This document shows positions 38,876 to 48,126 of a stretch of DNA of 64,000 bases, in pieces. Below the pieces are notes generated by a model. It had not been told where the DNA came from. It searched no databases and saw nothing but the letters and a program-made list of their open reading frames with translations. Each line of letters begins with the position of its first letter. Positions within the stretch are counted from its first letter, which is position 1. Origin of the DNA: Maribacter polysaccharolyticus. GTDB taxonomy: Bacteria; Bacteroidota; Bacteroidia; Flavobacteriales; Flavobacteriaceae. Location: positions 1,332,344 through 1,396,343 of the forward strand of contig NZ_JARBUY010000001.1 in NCBI RefSeq assembly GCF_028882255.1. The letters are read 5' to 3'. The translations under genes were made by a program, and so were the position numbers.

Positions 38876-40201
38876 TCAATCCACCATAAAAATGCTGAAG
38901 CCATAAATGACCATAAAGGCCGAGACCCCAAGAATCAATGTTCCCAAGGTCAAGGTTTTATTCCCTTGTTTTACATCCATACCGGTCAATTGGGTAAACA
39001 CCCAAAAGAAACTATCATTGGCATGGGACACGACTAAGGAACCCGCACCAATGGCCAAAACGGTCATGGTAGCCATCGTGCTTCCGTCTAAACCCAAAGC
39101 GGGCATTATGGGAGCAATAATTGAAGCTGTCGTAATCAACGCCACGGTCGAAGAGCCTTGTGTCGTTTTCAAACAAGCTGCCAGTAAGAAAGGCAATAAG
39201 AGGCCGACGCCCATATCCGGAAAATTATCGGTAATGAGATCTGCAATACCCGAACCCTGTAACATCTTCCCAAAAATACCCCCAGCACCCGTAATCAACA
39301 GTATCGGTGCAGCAGATTTTACGGCATCCCCAAACCAACCTGTGGCCGAGTATACCTTTTCATCCAGCTTCCTTGGCAACATCAGGGAAAGGGCCACCCC
39401 TATCAACAAAGCAATTACCGGAGTGCCCAAAAAAGAAATCACGGGATAAAGGGCATTCGTTGTCAATGCGGCATCGGGATACTCAAAAACCGATTTAAGG
39501 ACAATCAGGACTATAGGCACAAGAATGGATAATAACGACACCCATAGTTTGGGCCTATATTCCTTTTCTTTTACCACTTCCAATAGAATGGGTATTTTCG
39601 TTTTAGAGGCGATTTGGGTTGCAAAAAAATAACTGGGGACCAATGCGATCGAACTTACTATGACTCCCCATAAAATGACATCCCCTAAATCTGCCTTCAA
39701 AATTCCGGCAGCTGCAATAGGCCCGGGTGTTGGGGGAACCATAACATGGGTCGCGAACAGTCCCAATCCCAGGGCAACCGATGTACCTGCAAATGATTTC
39801 CCTGCCTGATCGGACAAAGCTTTGTTCAACGAATTCAACATGATAAATGCACTATCCGCAAATACCGGAATGGAAACCAGATACCCTGTAAGCAACATGG
39901 CCAAATGGATCGATTTCTCCCCGATAATCTTGATCATACGTACCGAGATTACCATGGCTCCCCCGGATTTTTCCAAAACCGTACCTATGACCACCCCAAA
40001 AAATATGATCAGGCCTATTTTGCCCATCAAGCCACCAAAACCGTCATTGATAGCACTTAAGATATCCGAAATGTCCATCCCTTTTATAAATCCGTAGGCG
40101 ATGGCCGCAATAAGCAATACAAAAAACGGATGTATTTTCCATTTCACGATTCCCAATACAATAAAGGCCAAGGAAAGTACTAAAGCGAAGATATACAACA
40201 T
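38876..40201 (-). CDS. Gluconate:proton symporter family permease (GntP)
   Basis: Inner-membrane transporter of 441 residues with about twelve membrane segments. GntP-family signatures are seen: GKIGLIIFFGVVIGTVLEKSGGA (shown in part), SIPVFADSAFIML, GLFATHVMVPPTPGPIAAA, and KTTQGSSTVALITTASI. Substrates in the family are gluconate and related sugar acids; the exact one here is open because no sugar-acid catabolic genes are adjacent. Its stop is one base from that of the M14 gene on the other strand. Confidence 0.9.
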   Translation of the reverse strand: MLYIFALVLSLAFIVLGIVKWKIHPFFVLLIAAIAYGFIKGMDISDILSAINDGFGGLMGKIGLIIFFGVVIGTVLEKSGGAMVISVRMIKIIGEKSIHLAMLLTGYLVSIPVFADSAFIMLNSLNKALSDQAGKSFAGTSVALGLGLFATHVMVPPTPGPIAAAGILKADLGDVILWGVIVSSIALVPSYFFATQIASKTKIPILLEVVKEKEYRPKLWVSLLSILVPIVLIVLKSVFEYPDAALTTNALYPVISFLGTPVIALLIGVALSLMLPRKLDEKVYSATGWFGDAVKSAAPILLITGAGGIFGKMLQGSGIADLITDNFPDMGVGLLLPFLLAACLKTTQGSSTVALITTASIIAPIMPALGLDGSTMATMTVLAIGAGSLVVSHANDSFFWVFTQLTGMDVKQGNKTLTLGTLILGVSAFMVIYGFSIFMVD

Positions 40202-40319
40202 GGTAAGTGGTCGGGATTAGATAATACCTAATCCTAAAAATAGGGATTATTTTTGTTCCCGCCCTATATGATCTTCCATTTGGATTGGGTCCAACCCAAA
40301 ATCGCCATGGGATATTTAC

Positions 40320-41624
40320 TTATGAAACAGGCACACCGTATAGATCGAAATCAGCAGCTTCCACGATTTTGATCATCGCAAATTCGCCCTGTTTCAAATA
40401 AAATTGAGTAGCATCTATCAATACCTCGTTATCCACATCCGGCGAATCGAATTCGGTCCTACCCACAAAATAGTTGCCTTCTTTACGATCGATGATACAT
40501 CGGAACGTTTTCCCTATTTTTTCTTGGTTCAGCTCCCATGAAATCTGTGATTGTATCTCCATGATCTCATTGGCACGTTCTTGCTTTACTTCCTCAGGAA
40601 CATTATCCTCTAGATTATAGGCATGGGTATTTTCCTCATGACTGTAGGTAAAACAACCCAAGCGCTCAAAACGCATGGCTTGCACCCAATCTTTCAAGGT
40701 TTGGAAATCTTCCTCGGTTTCTCCGGGATACCCAACGATCAAGGTGGTCCTGATCGCCATATTGGGGACATACTCCCTAAAATCGGAAATAAGTTTGGTG
40801 GTTTTCTGCTGGGTAGTCCCACGACGCATACTCTTTAGAATGCTGTCCGAGATATGTTGTAATGGTATATCGAGGTAATTACAGACCTTGGGTTCTTTGT
40901 TCATAACGTCAAGAACATCCATGGGGAATCCGGTAGGAAATGCATAATGCAAACGGATCCACTCAATTCCCTCAACCTTCACCAACGCTTGGAGCAATTC
41001 GGCCAAATTCCGCTTTTTATAAATATCCAAACCGTAGTAGGTAAGGTCTTGGGCAATCAAAATCAACTCCTTGACCCCCTTTACAGCCAACTTTTCGGCT
41101 TCAATGACCAAGTCCTCAATAGGTTTGCTTTTATGCTTGCCTCGCATTAGGGGGATAGCACAAAAAGAACAAGGCCTATCACACCCCTCAGCTATTTTTA
41201 GGTAGGCATAATTTTTCGGGGTCGTCGTCAAACGTTCCCCAATCAACTCATGCTTATAATCAGCCCCTAAGGCTTTTAACAAATTGGGCAATTCACTGGT
41301 TCCGAAATAAGCATCTACATTGGGGATTTCCTTTTGAAGATCGGGCTTATACCGTTCACTTAAACACCCGGTCACAAAAACCTTGTCCACTATACCGCTC
41401 TCTTTCTTTTCGACATATTCCAATATGGTATTCACACTTTCCTCTTTGGCATTATCAATAAAGCCACAGGTATTGATGACGACCACATTGCCCTCCTCCT
41501 CATGTACAACCTCCTTCTCATTGGCCTTTAACTGCCCCATGAGCACTTCGGAATCGTACACATTTTTGGAGCAGCCCAAGGTTACTACATTGATTTTGTT
41601 CTTCTTAAGTGATTTTGTTCGCAT
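40320..41624 (-). CDS. rimO: Ribosomal protein uS12 methylthiotransferase RimO
   Basis: Radical SAM enzyme of 434 residues that methylthiolates an aspartate of ribosomal protein S12. The start MRTKSLKKNKINVVTLGCSKN at 41624 is chosen; an upstream in-frame ATG adds an unconserved 15 residues. The N-terminal UPF0004 domain holds the auxiliary cluster Cys residues (TLGCSKN, NTCGFIDNAK, VTGCLSERY). The radical SAM motif is EGCDRPCSFCAIP. A C-terminal TRAM domain follows. RimO rather than MiaB is indicated by LGCSKNVYDSEVLMG and PLMRGKHKSK. A TATTTTTG box lies on the reverse strand at 41643-41650. Confidence 0.96.
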   Translation of the reverse strand: MRTKSLKKNKINVVTLGCSKNVYDSEVLMGQLKANEKEVVHEEEGNVVVINTCGFIDNAKEESVNTILEYVEKKESGIVDKVFVTGCLSERYKPDLQKEIPNVDAYFGTSELPNLLKALGADYKHELIGERLTTTPKNYAYLKIAEGCDRPCSFCAIPLMRGKHKSKPIEDLVIEAEKLAVKGVKELILIAQDLTYYGLDIYKKRNLAELLQALVKVEGIEWIRLHYAFPTGFPMDVLDVMNKEPKVCNYLDIPLQHISDSILKSMRRGTTQQKTTKLISDFREYVPNMAIRTTLIVGYPGETEEDFQTLKDWVQAMRFERLGCFTYSHEENTHAYNLEDNVPEEVKQERANEIMEIQSQISWELNQEKIGKTFRCIIDRKEGNYFVGRTEFDSPDVDNEVLIDATQFYLKQGEFAMIKIVEAADFDLYGVPVS

Positions 41625-41749
41625 AGCTTTTTTAATGGGATGCAAAAATACAACTTGACACAGGAACAATCGGAATTAAAGACGATTTCTTGACTTTTTT
41701 CGTTACAACATTAACTGATCTTAGCAATAAACCTTAAATCATTGGCAGA

Positions 41750-42856
41750 ATGAGACCAATACCACTGACTTTTATTTCCTTTTTTCTTACCCTGATTATT
41801 GGGTGCAACGGCGATTCGGACGAAATTGACATTGAGAATGAAGAACCCATTCCGTTGAACATGTACTTTCCGCCATTGGAAGGCACTACCTGGGAAACGG
41901 TAACCGCGTCCCAATTACAGTGGAATACCGAAAATGAAACCGCTTTGAACGATTACCTTGAAGAAACCAACTCCAAAGGTTTCATTGTCTTAAAGAATGG
42001 GAGGATCGTCTTCGAAAAATACTTTAACGGCCATGATATCAATGCGGAATGGACCTGGTACTCCGCCGCTAAAAGTTTGACTGCGACATTCGTGGGCATC
42101 GCCCAAGATGAAGGCATCTTGGACATCAACAATAAAACTTCGGATTATTTAGGCGATGATTGGAGCCAATTGACCCCTGAAAAGCAGGATTTGATTACCG
42201 TAAGACATCATTTGACCATGACCACCGGACTTACCCCCCATTTGGGCGATTATATCCCTTGGATATGCACTTTACCGGCATGTCTTGATTATACGGCCGA
42301 TGCAGGTACGAGTTGGGCCTATCATCAAGGAGCCTATATGCTGCTCCAAAATATGATAACACAAAGCTCGGGAATCTCATTTCAGGACTATTGCAAAACC
42401 AAAGTCTCCGACAAAATAGGAATGCAAGGCAATTGGACCAGCACCTTAGGACTTAATGTATACAACAGCAACACACGAAGTATGGCCCGTTTTGGCCTCT
42501 TAATATTGAATGAAGGAAAATGGGACGGTACGACAATAGTGGGTAAATCCTATTTTGATGAGATGACCAACACTTCACAGGAGATTAATGAATCCTATGG
42601 GTATTTATGGTGGTTGAACGGAAAAGAGACGGTTGTAGGTACATCCTCAACAGAAATTCTTTCTGGCCCATTGGTACCGAATGCCCCGGAAGATATGATT
42701 GCCGCCCTTGGGGCCAACGACCAAAAAATCTATGTTGTCCCCAGTCAAGAACTGGTTGTGGTACGCTGCGGTGAAAGTGCCGGGGAAATGCAATTGGGGC
42801 CTTCGAGCTTTGACAATGAATTATGGGCCAAGATCAACGCTGTTATCGACCAATAA
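41750..42856 (+). CDS. Serine hydrolase of the beta-lactamase/esterase family
   Basis: Lipoprotein of 368 residues, lipobox LIIGC (Cys19). Catalytic SxxK motif at Ser105-Ala-Ala-Lys108 (WYSAAKSL). The second motif, usually Tyr-x-Asn, reads Tyr191-His-Gln193 (SWAYHQGAYMLL). A MARFGLLILNEG helix and a GYLWWLNG strand are typical of class C-like esterases and penicillin-binding-like hydrolases (family S12). The role is likely hydrolysis of a small ester or peptide at the cell surface; true beta-lactamase activity is not implied. The Gln in place of Asn is unusual. Confidence 0.85.
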   Translation: MRPIPLTFISFFLTLIIGCNGDSDEIDIENEEPIPLNMYFPPLEGTTWETVTASQLQWNTENETALNDYLEETNSKGFIVLKNGRIVFEKYFNGHDINAEWTWYSAAKSLTATFVGIAQDEGILDINNKTSDYLGDDWSQLTPEKQDLITVRHHLTMTTGLTPHLGDYIPWICTLPACLDYTADAGTSWAYHQGAYMLLQNMITQSSGISFQDYCKTKVSDKIGMQGNWTSTLGLNVYNSNTRSMARFGLLILNEGKWDGTTIVGKSYFDEMTNTSQEINESYGYLWWLNGKETVVGTSSTEILSGPLVPNAPEDMIAALGANDQKIYVVPSQELVVVRCGESAGEMQLGPSSFDNELWAKINAVIDQ

Positions 42857-42880
42857 CAGCACATGGATCAAACCCGGGAT

Positions 42881-43297
42881 TTAAGACAAGAAAAGATAAA
42901 GTGCAAATAATAGTACCGGAAGCACTACCAGCAAAGAAAGAACAATGACATTGGTCTTGAATTTCTTAAGCGTAACGGCATCAAAACCCTTCAAATCAAT
43001 TGGATTGGGGTATTTGTCCATATAGTGCTTTTTCAGATACCTTATAATCCCAAAAACCAAAACCAAAAACCCAATGATAATATACCATCGGTACGGTCCA
43101 AGACTGAATTTCATTTTGATACCGGACACCGTATTGAGGACGACCAAGACAATATTCATCAGATAGAAAAACAGTACGACCATACAAGACACCAATTTAT
43201 AAATAGCCGTGCCCACATGCTTTTTATGGACGATGCCTTTCTTTTGCAACCCTTCGATTACATAAAAACTTAAAAATAGTTTATCCATGGGTTTCAT
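42881..43297 (-). CDS. Small membrane protein of unknown function
   Basis: Protein of 138 residues with three predicted membrane helices (about 33-58, 69-89 and 113-137) separated by basic loops. No family recognised. Its start codon lies two bases from the stop of the DUF2911 gene, so it is the last gene of the ftsY-DUF2911 run. Confidence 0.7.
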   Translation of the reverse strand: MKPMDKLFLSFYVIEGLQKKGIVHKKHVGTAIYKLVSCMVVLFFYLMNIVLVVLNTVSGIKMKFSLGPYRWYIIIGFLVLVFGIIRYLKKHYMDKYPNPIDLKGFDAVTLKKFKTNVIVLSLLVVLPVLLFALYLFLS

Positions 43298-43299
43298 TT

Positions 43300-44169
43300 T
43301 TATTCTTCAATTTTAACGGGCGGAATTGCCTTCCAAAGCCTTATGTTTTTTTCATTCATTCGAACAAACTCGTCTTTACCTTCCTGCCTTGCGAGTTTCA
43401 ATGATTTTTGGGCCGAGATGACAGCTGCCCCATAATCGCCCAAGGCCGCCTCTACCATTGATTTGACCCTATGGAAATAATACGTGTCCCCTCCAATTTC
43501 AATGGCTTTATCCAAATAAGACAAAGCCGTCTTCAATTTCACCCCTTCTTCCTGATAATACCTTGCAGCTTCATAATAGGTCTGTGCCGACGGATTTTCC
43601 TTTAATTGCCTGCCGATTTCCTCTTCCATGATACCCTGTGTATCAACTTGTATGGGGACACGGACCTGGGTATGTGCCCAATGCCAAACCATCTGCGCCG
43701 AATTATGGCCTATGCTATCGAAACCGATAAAAAAGTTCTCTTGGAAATCCGCTGATGTCACCGGTGCCACCTGCACACGTAAGGCATCTTCGGCAGGATT
43801 ATAATCTTTTCGCCCATCACCCCAATGGGCAGTGTTTTTATGAAAGACCACTTCCCAACTATCGGCTTCGGGAAAAGCATAAAGGGCATAGGTCCCTTTT
43901 TGCAGGGTACTGCCATTGATGATGACATCGTTACTGAAAGTAATCTTGGTTGATTCATTGGCCCCTACACGCCAAATACGGCCATAAGGAACCAAATCGC
44001 CGAATATTTTTCTACCACGGACCGCCGGTCTGGAATATGCAACCTTGATATTGGCCAACCCCACATCCTGACTAAGGGTCGTAAACGGACTAGCTTTAGG
44101 ATGTTTTATTTGTGCAGATGGGATCAGCACCGTAAATAAGCAAACAACAAAGAGGATGCCTTTAACCAT
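43300..44169 (-). CDS. DUF2911 protein with C-terminal TPR-like helices
   Basis: Exported protein of 289 residues with signal ending IPSAQ. The DUF2911 domain (about 20-165) is clear: VGLANIKVAYSRPAVRGRKIFG, VPYGRIWRVGANESTKITFS and GTYALYAFPE (shown in part). Residues about 180-285 contain helical pairs (AARYYQEEG, ALSYLDKAIEIGG, AALGDYGAAVISAQKSL) that look like tetratricopeptide repeats. The molecular role is not established. The start overlaps the ftsY stop by one base, so translation is coupled. Confidence 0.85.
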   Translation of the reverse strand: MVKGILFVVCLFTVLIPSAQIKHPKASPFTTLSQDVGLANIKVAYSRPAVRGRKIFGDLVPYGRIWRVGANESTKITFSNDVIINGSTLQKGTYALYAFPEADSWEVVFHKNTAHWGDGRKDYNPAEDALRVQVAPVTSADFQENFFIGFDSIGHNSAQMVWHWAHTQVRVPIQVDTQGIMEEEIGRQLKENPSAQTYYEAARYYQEEGVKLKTALSYLDKAIEIGGDTYYFHRVKSMVEAALGDYGAAVISAQKSLKLARQEGKDEFVRMNEKNIRLWKAIPPVKIEE

Positions 44170-45125
44170 TACATAGTGAAAAAGGAATCTACGAACTCGT
44201 ATTTATTGAAGATTTGAAGATCTTCGATACCTTCCCCAACACCAATATATTTAACAGGAATCTGAAACTGATCCGATATTCCGATCACCACACCGCCTTT
44301 TGCGGTACCGTCCAATTTGGTTACTGCCAAGGAAGTGACCTCCGTGGCCTTGGTGAATTGTTTTGCCTGCTCAAAGGCATTTTGACCGGTTGAACCATCC
44401 AATACCAATAAAACGTCGTGCGGGGTATCGGCGACCACTTTTTGCATTACCCGTTTTACCTTGGTCAATTCATTCATTAAATTGACTTTATTATGTAACC
44501 GACCGGCGGTATCTATGATTACGACGTCTGCATCTTGGGTTACCGCCGAACTTAAGGTATCGAAGGCAACGGAAGCGGGATCGCTGCCCATTTTTTGTTT
44601 TATGATGGGGACATCCACACGATCGGCCCAAACCTGTAATTGATCGATCGCTGCCGCCCTAAACGTATCGGCCGCACCAAGGACCACTTTGAGTCCTTGT
44701 TTCTTGAATTGATAGGCCAACTTACCTATAGTAGTGGTTTTACCCACCCCATTAACACCAACGACCATGATCACATAGGGTTTTTTATCTTTTGGGATAC
44801 TAAATTCGGTATCCTCCCCAACATTGGTTTCCGAAAGGAGCCCGGCGATTTCTTCCCTTAAGATCTTATTCAGCTCCTCAGTACCCATATATTTATCCTT
44901 GGCAACACGCGCTTCAATCCGATCAATGATCTTTAAGGTGGTATCAACACCCACATCCGAAGTAACCAGTACCTCCTCCAGATTATCGAGCACCTCATCA
45001 TCTACCTTGGACTTGCCGGCAACGGCCTTGCTTAACTTTGAGAAAAAAGTGGTTTTGGTCTTTTCCAACCCTTTATCCAAGGATTCTTTTTTCTGAGAGG
45101 AAAATATATTTTTGAATAAACTCAT
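44169..45125 (-). CDS. ftsY: Signal recognition particle receptor FtsY
   Basis: SRP receptor GTPase of 318 residues that docks ribosome-SRP complexes at the inner membrane. The short A region and N domain (VTSDVGVDTTLKIIDRI) precede the NG core with P-loop GVNGVGKTTTIGKLA, GAADTFRAAAIDQL, DTAGRLHNK, TKLDGTAKGG and the closing GVGEGIEDLQIF. The long acidic A domain of enterobacterial FtsY is absent, as usual in this phylum. A terminator hairpin separates it from the upstream ribosomal protein genes, so it probably receives read-through or has its own promoter. Confidence 0.97.
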   Translation of the reverse strand: MSLFKNIFSSQKKESLDKGLEKTKTTFFSKLSKAVAGKSKVDDEVLDNLEEVLVTSDVGVDTTLKIIDRIEARVAKDKYMGTEELNKILREEIAGLLSETNVGEDTEFSIPKDKKPYVIMVVGVNGVGKTTTIGKLAYQFKKQGLKVVLGAADTFRAAAIDQLQVWADRVDVPIIKQKMGSDPASVAFDTLSSAVTQDADVVIIDTAGRLHNKVNLMNELTKVKRVMQKVVADTPHDVLLVLDGSTGQNAFEQAKQFTKATEVTSLAVTKLDGTAKGGVVIGISDQFQIPVKYIGVGEGIEDLQIFNKYEFVDSFFTM

Positions 45126-45154
45126 AATTTCTTGACAATTTTAACCAAAGATAT

Positions 45155-45190
45155 AAAATAAAAAAGCTCCTTTCTTTCAAAAGGAGCTTT
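45155..45190 (-). terminator. Terminator between DUF4295 and ftsY
   Basis: Read on the minus strand, AAAGCTCCTTT and AAAGGAGCTTT form an 11-base stem with a 5-base loop, followed by a T-rich tract. It lies after the small DUF4295 gene and before ftsY. Confidence 0.85.
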
Positions 45191-45213
45191 GACGAATTGA
45201 TTATCTCAATCCA

Positions 45214-45366
45214 TTATTTTTTCGCAAGCCATTCATTGACAACTTCAGGAGCCATAACGGACTCTTGGAAAATGTATGCCCCACTCTTTGGAGACTTAAC
45301 CATTTTAATTGCCTTGGTTAATCTTTTTGAACTTGTTTGTAAACTTGCTACCGTCTTCTTTGCCAT
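45214..45366 (-). CDS. DUF4295 protein
   Basis: Basic protein of 50 residues: MAKKTVASLQTSSKRL at the N-terminus and EVVNEWLAKK at the C-terminus. It is a DUF4295 member, a Bacteroidota-specific small protein encoded with rpmB and rpmG. Its charge, size and constant linkage suggest a ribosome-associated protein (inference). It was found by reading the minus strand directly and is too short for ordinary gene finders with a 60-residue cut-off. Confidence 0.93.
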   Translation of the reverse strand: MAKKTVASLQTSSKRLTKAIKMVKSPKSGAYIFQESVMAPEVVNEWLAKK

Positions 45367-45412
45367 GACCTTATACGTTATTTGACATTTTCACAGATTG
45401 CGAATGCCTTAA

Positions 45413-45595
45413 TTACTTAATTTCTTTATGAACAGTCATTCTCTTAAGGATAGGATTGAATTTCTTGATTTCCATCCTTTCCGGAGTGTTCTTTTTGTTT
45501 TTCGTGGTAATATACCTAGAAGTCCCTGGTTGTCCAGATGCTTTGTGCTCTGTACACTCCAATATAACTTGAACTCTATTTCCTTTTTTTGCCAT
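45413..45595 (-). CDS. rpmG: 50S ribosomal protein L33
   Basis: Protein of 60 residues with the L33 pattern: [38 protein letters not shown] and [14 protein letters not shown]. Only one Cys remains, so this is the zinc-free (C-) form. It sits between rpmB and the DUF4295 gene on the minus strand. Confidence 0.97.
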   Translation of the reverse strand: MAKKGNRVQVILECTEHKASGQPGTSRYITTKNKKNTPERMEIKKFNPILKRMTVHKEIK

Positions 45596-45615
45596 TGTAA
45601 TCTATCTTTTTAGGA

Positions 45616-45852
45616 TTATTTTACCAACCCTTGTGCTTTAGCCTCTTTTAAAACAGCAGAAATGCCTTTCTTATTTATGCTTTTCAACGCCTTGGCAGAT
45701 ACCTTTAGCGTAATCCAGCGGTCTTCCTCTGGAATATAAAAGCGCTTTTTAGAAAGATTCACATTAAATCTTCTCCTGGTTTTATTGATGGAAAACGATA
45801 CGTTGTTTCCAAACATCGCTCTCTTTCCCGTAATTTCACAAACTTTTGACAT
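45616..45852 (-). CDS. rpmB: 50S ribosomal protein L28
   Basis: Protein of 78 residues, standard length, with CEITGKRAMFGNNVSFS, RRRFNVNL and the C-terminal SAKALKSINKKGISAVL. The first gene of the rpmB-rpmG-DUF4295 unit, preceded by a strong promoter at 45883-45914. Confidence 0.97.
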   Translation of the reverse strand: MSKVCEITGKRAMFGNNVSFSINKTRRRFNVNLSKKRFYIPEEDRWITLKVSAKALKSINKKGISAVLKEAKAQGLVK

Positions 45853-45882
45853 CGCGCCTAATTTTTCATTTTAAACAGGCTG

Positions 45883-45914
45883 CAAATTTATATCTTTTTT
45901 ATGTGATGGACAAA
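45883..45914 (-). promoter_or_regulatory. Promoter of the rpmB unit
   Basis: On the minus strand TTTG (45914-45911), 20 bases, then TAAATTTG (45890-45883), a full match to the Bacteroidota sigma-A consensus. The start codon of rpmB is 30 bases further down. Confidence 0.7.
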
Positions 45915-45922
45915 ATTCTACT

Positions 45923-47170
45923 TCAGATTTTTGAAATTTCTTTTAGAATCAATTCAAACGCCTTATTTACAGCCTTTTGTACAATCCTAAAACGCTGTTT
46001 CCCAAAGACGAACTTCTCCACGATCACTTCTTTGGGGGTTGCAATGGCAATATATACCGTTCCTACCTCTGCATCCGAATCCCCTTTTGTGGGTCCGGCA
46101 TTCCCTGTCGTGGCGACCGCAAAATCCGCATTCATCATCGTCTTCACATTCAAGGCCATGGCCTTTGCCACCTCGGCACTGACTACGGAATGTTTGTCGA
46201 TCAGTGTTTTTGGCACATTCAGTACATTGATTTTAGTTTCGGTGGCATAACTCACGACAGTACCCTTATAATAGGCGGAAGCCCCGGGCAGGGCCGTAAT
46301 TTGTTCCGCGATCTTTCCTCCCGTACAGCTTTCCGCGGTGGCCAAGGTCATTCTTTTGGCCGTAAATGATTTCGCGACCTGCTCTTCGACGGTTTCTTCA
46401 TCCTCGGTACCATATAATATATCACCGATCAATAGTTGCAATTTTGCGATTTGCGCTTCCATGGCATCGACCAACATTTGCCGATCCTCCCCTTTTGCGC
46501 TTAAACGCAACCTGACTTTCCCTAAATTGGGCAAATAGGCCAATTTTATGAATGAAGGCAGATTATCTTCCCAATCCTCGATTTTTTCAGCCAAAGCACT
46601 TTCCCCCATCCCATACGTTACCAAGGTTTTGTGAATGATGTACGGCCTTTTGAATTCCTTGACGATCTTTGGTATCACCTGACCTACGATCAAGGCTTTC
46701 ATTTCAAAGGGTACTCCCGGTAGGGAAACGAAAGCCACACCATCCGATTGCATCCACATTCCCGGTGCGGTGCCATTGGCATTATGCAAAACCGTCGCCT
46801 TTGCCGGCACCATGGCCTGTTGCCTATTGATCTCGGAAATAGGCGCTGCGATGACACCTTCGAAATAATGCTCTATATGCTGAAGTACCGACTTGTCCCG
46901 AACCAACTTATCTTCAAAAAATTCACAAAAAACCTCTTTTGTTATATCGTCTTTGGTGGGTCCCAACCCTCCTGTGACAATAACGATTTGAGCTCTGGAC
47001 TTGGCTTCCGATAGTGCATTGAGAATATGTTGCCTATCGTCCTGTACCGAAGTAATCTGATAAACCAATACACCTATCTTATTCAGCTCTTTGGCGATAA
47101 AAGCCGAATTGGTATCAATAACCTGACCGATGAGGATCTCATCGCCAATGGTGATTATCTCTGCGAACAT
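45923..47170 (-). CDS. cinA: CinA family nicotinamide-nucleotide amidohydrolase
   Basis: Protein of 415 residues with both CinA domains. The N-terminal COG1058 (molybdopterin-binding-like) domain has ITIGDEILIGQVIDTNS and VIVTGGLGPTKDD. The C-terminal PncC-like deamidase domain has LATAESCTGGKIAEQIT, GTVVSYATETK and ATTGNAGPTKGDSDAEVGTV (cut here to within limits). It recycles NMN to NaMN and is linked to pyridine-nucleotide repair. Its start overlaps the upstream Hpt gene stop by one base. Confidence 0.95.
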   Translation of the reverse strand: MFAEIITIGDEILIGQVIDTNSAFIAKELNKIGVLVYQITSVQDDRQHILNALSEAKSRAQIVIVTGGLGPTKDDITKEVFCEFFEDKLVRDKSVLQHIEHYFEGVIAAPISEINRQQAMVPAKATVLHNANGTAPGMWMQSDGVAFVSLPGVPFEMKALIVGQVIPKIVKEFKRPYIIHKTLVTYGMGESALAEKIEDWEDNLPSFIKLAYLPNLGKVRLRLSAKGEDRQMLVDAMEAQIAKLQLLIGDILYGTEDEETVEEQVAKSFTAKRMTLATAESCTGGKIAEQITALPGASAYYKGTVVSYATETKINVLNVPKTLIDKHSVVSAEVAKAMALNVKTMMNADFAVATTGNAGPTKGDSDAEVGTVYIAIATPKEVIVEKFVFGKQRFRIVQKAVNKAFELILKEISKI

Positions 47171-47508
47171 TACAGATTGAAATCATTTTTCAGTTCTGCA
47201 ACCACTTGGTGGATATCTTTTTTCAATAAGGGAAATACAGTTCGGATCTCACTCATATTGGCAGAATTTTTACCCAAAGTTTCAATTTGAAGCGCTACCG
47301 CCCTGGTCTGTTCCATTCCCAACAAATCCACATTGGGTTTTATTTTATGGGCGAGCTGGTACACCTGTTGATGATCTTGTTCTTCCAAGGCCTTTTCAAG
47401 CCCTTCAAGATCCTGGGGGACTTCGTCAAGGAACACGGATATCACAGAATTGATGAAATCCTCATCACCCTCTGCCATTTCATTTATTTTATCAAGATTG
47501 TATATCAT
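47170..47508 (-). CDS. Hpt domain protein (histidine phosphotransfer)
   Basis: Single-domain four-helix phosphotransfer protein of 112 residues. His54 in YQLAHKIKPNVDLLGM is the expected phosphoryl-accepting residue with the family H-K/x-x-K/x-P-x context. No kinase or response regulator lies nearby, so its partner is elsewhere. It overlaps both neighbours by one base, in a cinA-Hpt-FAH-exonuclease run. Confidence 0.88.
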   Translation of the reverse strand: MIYNLDKINEMAEGDEDFINSVISVFLDEVPQDLEGLEKALEEQDHQQVYQLAHKIKPNVDLLGMEQTRAVALQIETLGKNSANMSEIRTVFPLLKKDIHQVVAELKNDFNL

Positions 47509-48119
47509 TATTTTATTTTTAAAGAAAAAATTTCCTGTCCCTCCAACTTACCCGAAAGATAATCATTTGCCACAATCTGACCAACCCCCGCCGGTGTTCC
47601 CGTAAACAAAACATCTCCCTTTTTCAAGGTAAAATAGGTAGAGACATAGGCAATGAGTTCATCTATCTTCCAAAGCATCAAATTCGTATTGCCCCGCTGC
47701 ACGGTCTTACCGTTTTGCTCAAGGGTAAAATTCAAATTTTGAAGATCCTTAAAATCGGATTTCGGCAGCCATTTACCTATAACCGCAGAGCCATCGAAAC
47801 CCTTGGCTTTTTCCCAGGGCAATCCTTTCGCTTTCAATTGCGATTGGATGTCCCGAGCCGTAAAATCGATTCCCAATCCTATTTCGTTATAATATTTATG
47901 CGCAAAGTCTACCCCGATGTGCTTACCTACCTTACATATCTTAACCAAGACCTCGACCTCATAATGTACATTTTGGGTAAAATCGGGAATGTAAAAGTCC
48001 TGTTCTTTGGATAATACCGCAGAGTCCGGTTTTATGAACACCACGGGATCTTTGGGTCGTTCATTCTCCAATTCCGCTATATGCGCCGCATAATTCCTCC
48101 CTATACAAACAATCTTCAT
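47508..48119 (-). CDS. Fumarylacetoacetate hydrolase family protein
   Basis: Protein of 203 residues with the FAH fold: MKIVCIGRNYAAHIAELEN (N-terminal), VHYEVEVLVKICKVG with the metal-binding E-x-E, GLGIDFTARDIQSQ, and FTGTPAGVGQI. Members hydrolyse or decarboxylate acylpyruvates and oxaloacetate. The short length matches the acylpyruvase/FAHD1 branch. It is seven bases from the downstream-facing exonuclease gene. Confidence 0.9.
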   Translation of the reverse strand: MKIVCIGRNYAAHIAELENERPKDPVVFIKPDSAVLSKEQDFYIPDFTQNVHYEVEVLVKICKVGKHIGVDFAHKYYNEIGLGIDFTARDIQSQLKAKGLPWEKAKGFDGSAVIGKWLPKSDFKDLQNLNFTLEQNGKTVQRGNTNLMLWKIDELIAYVSTYFTLKKGDVLFTGTPAGVGQIVANDYLSGKLEGQEIFSLKIK

Positions 48120-48126
48120 ATCGCGG

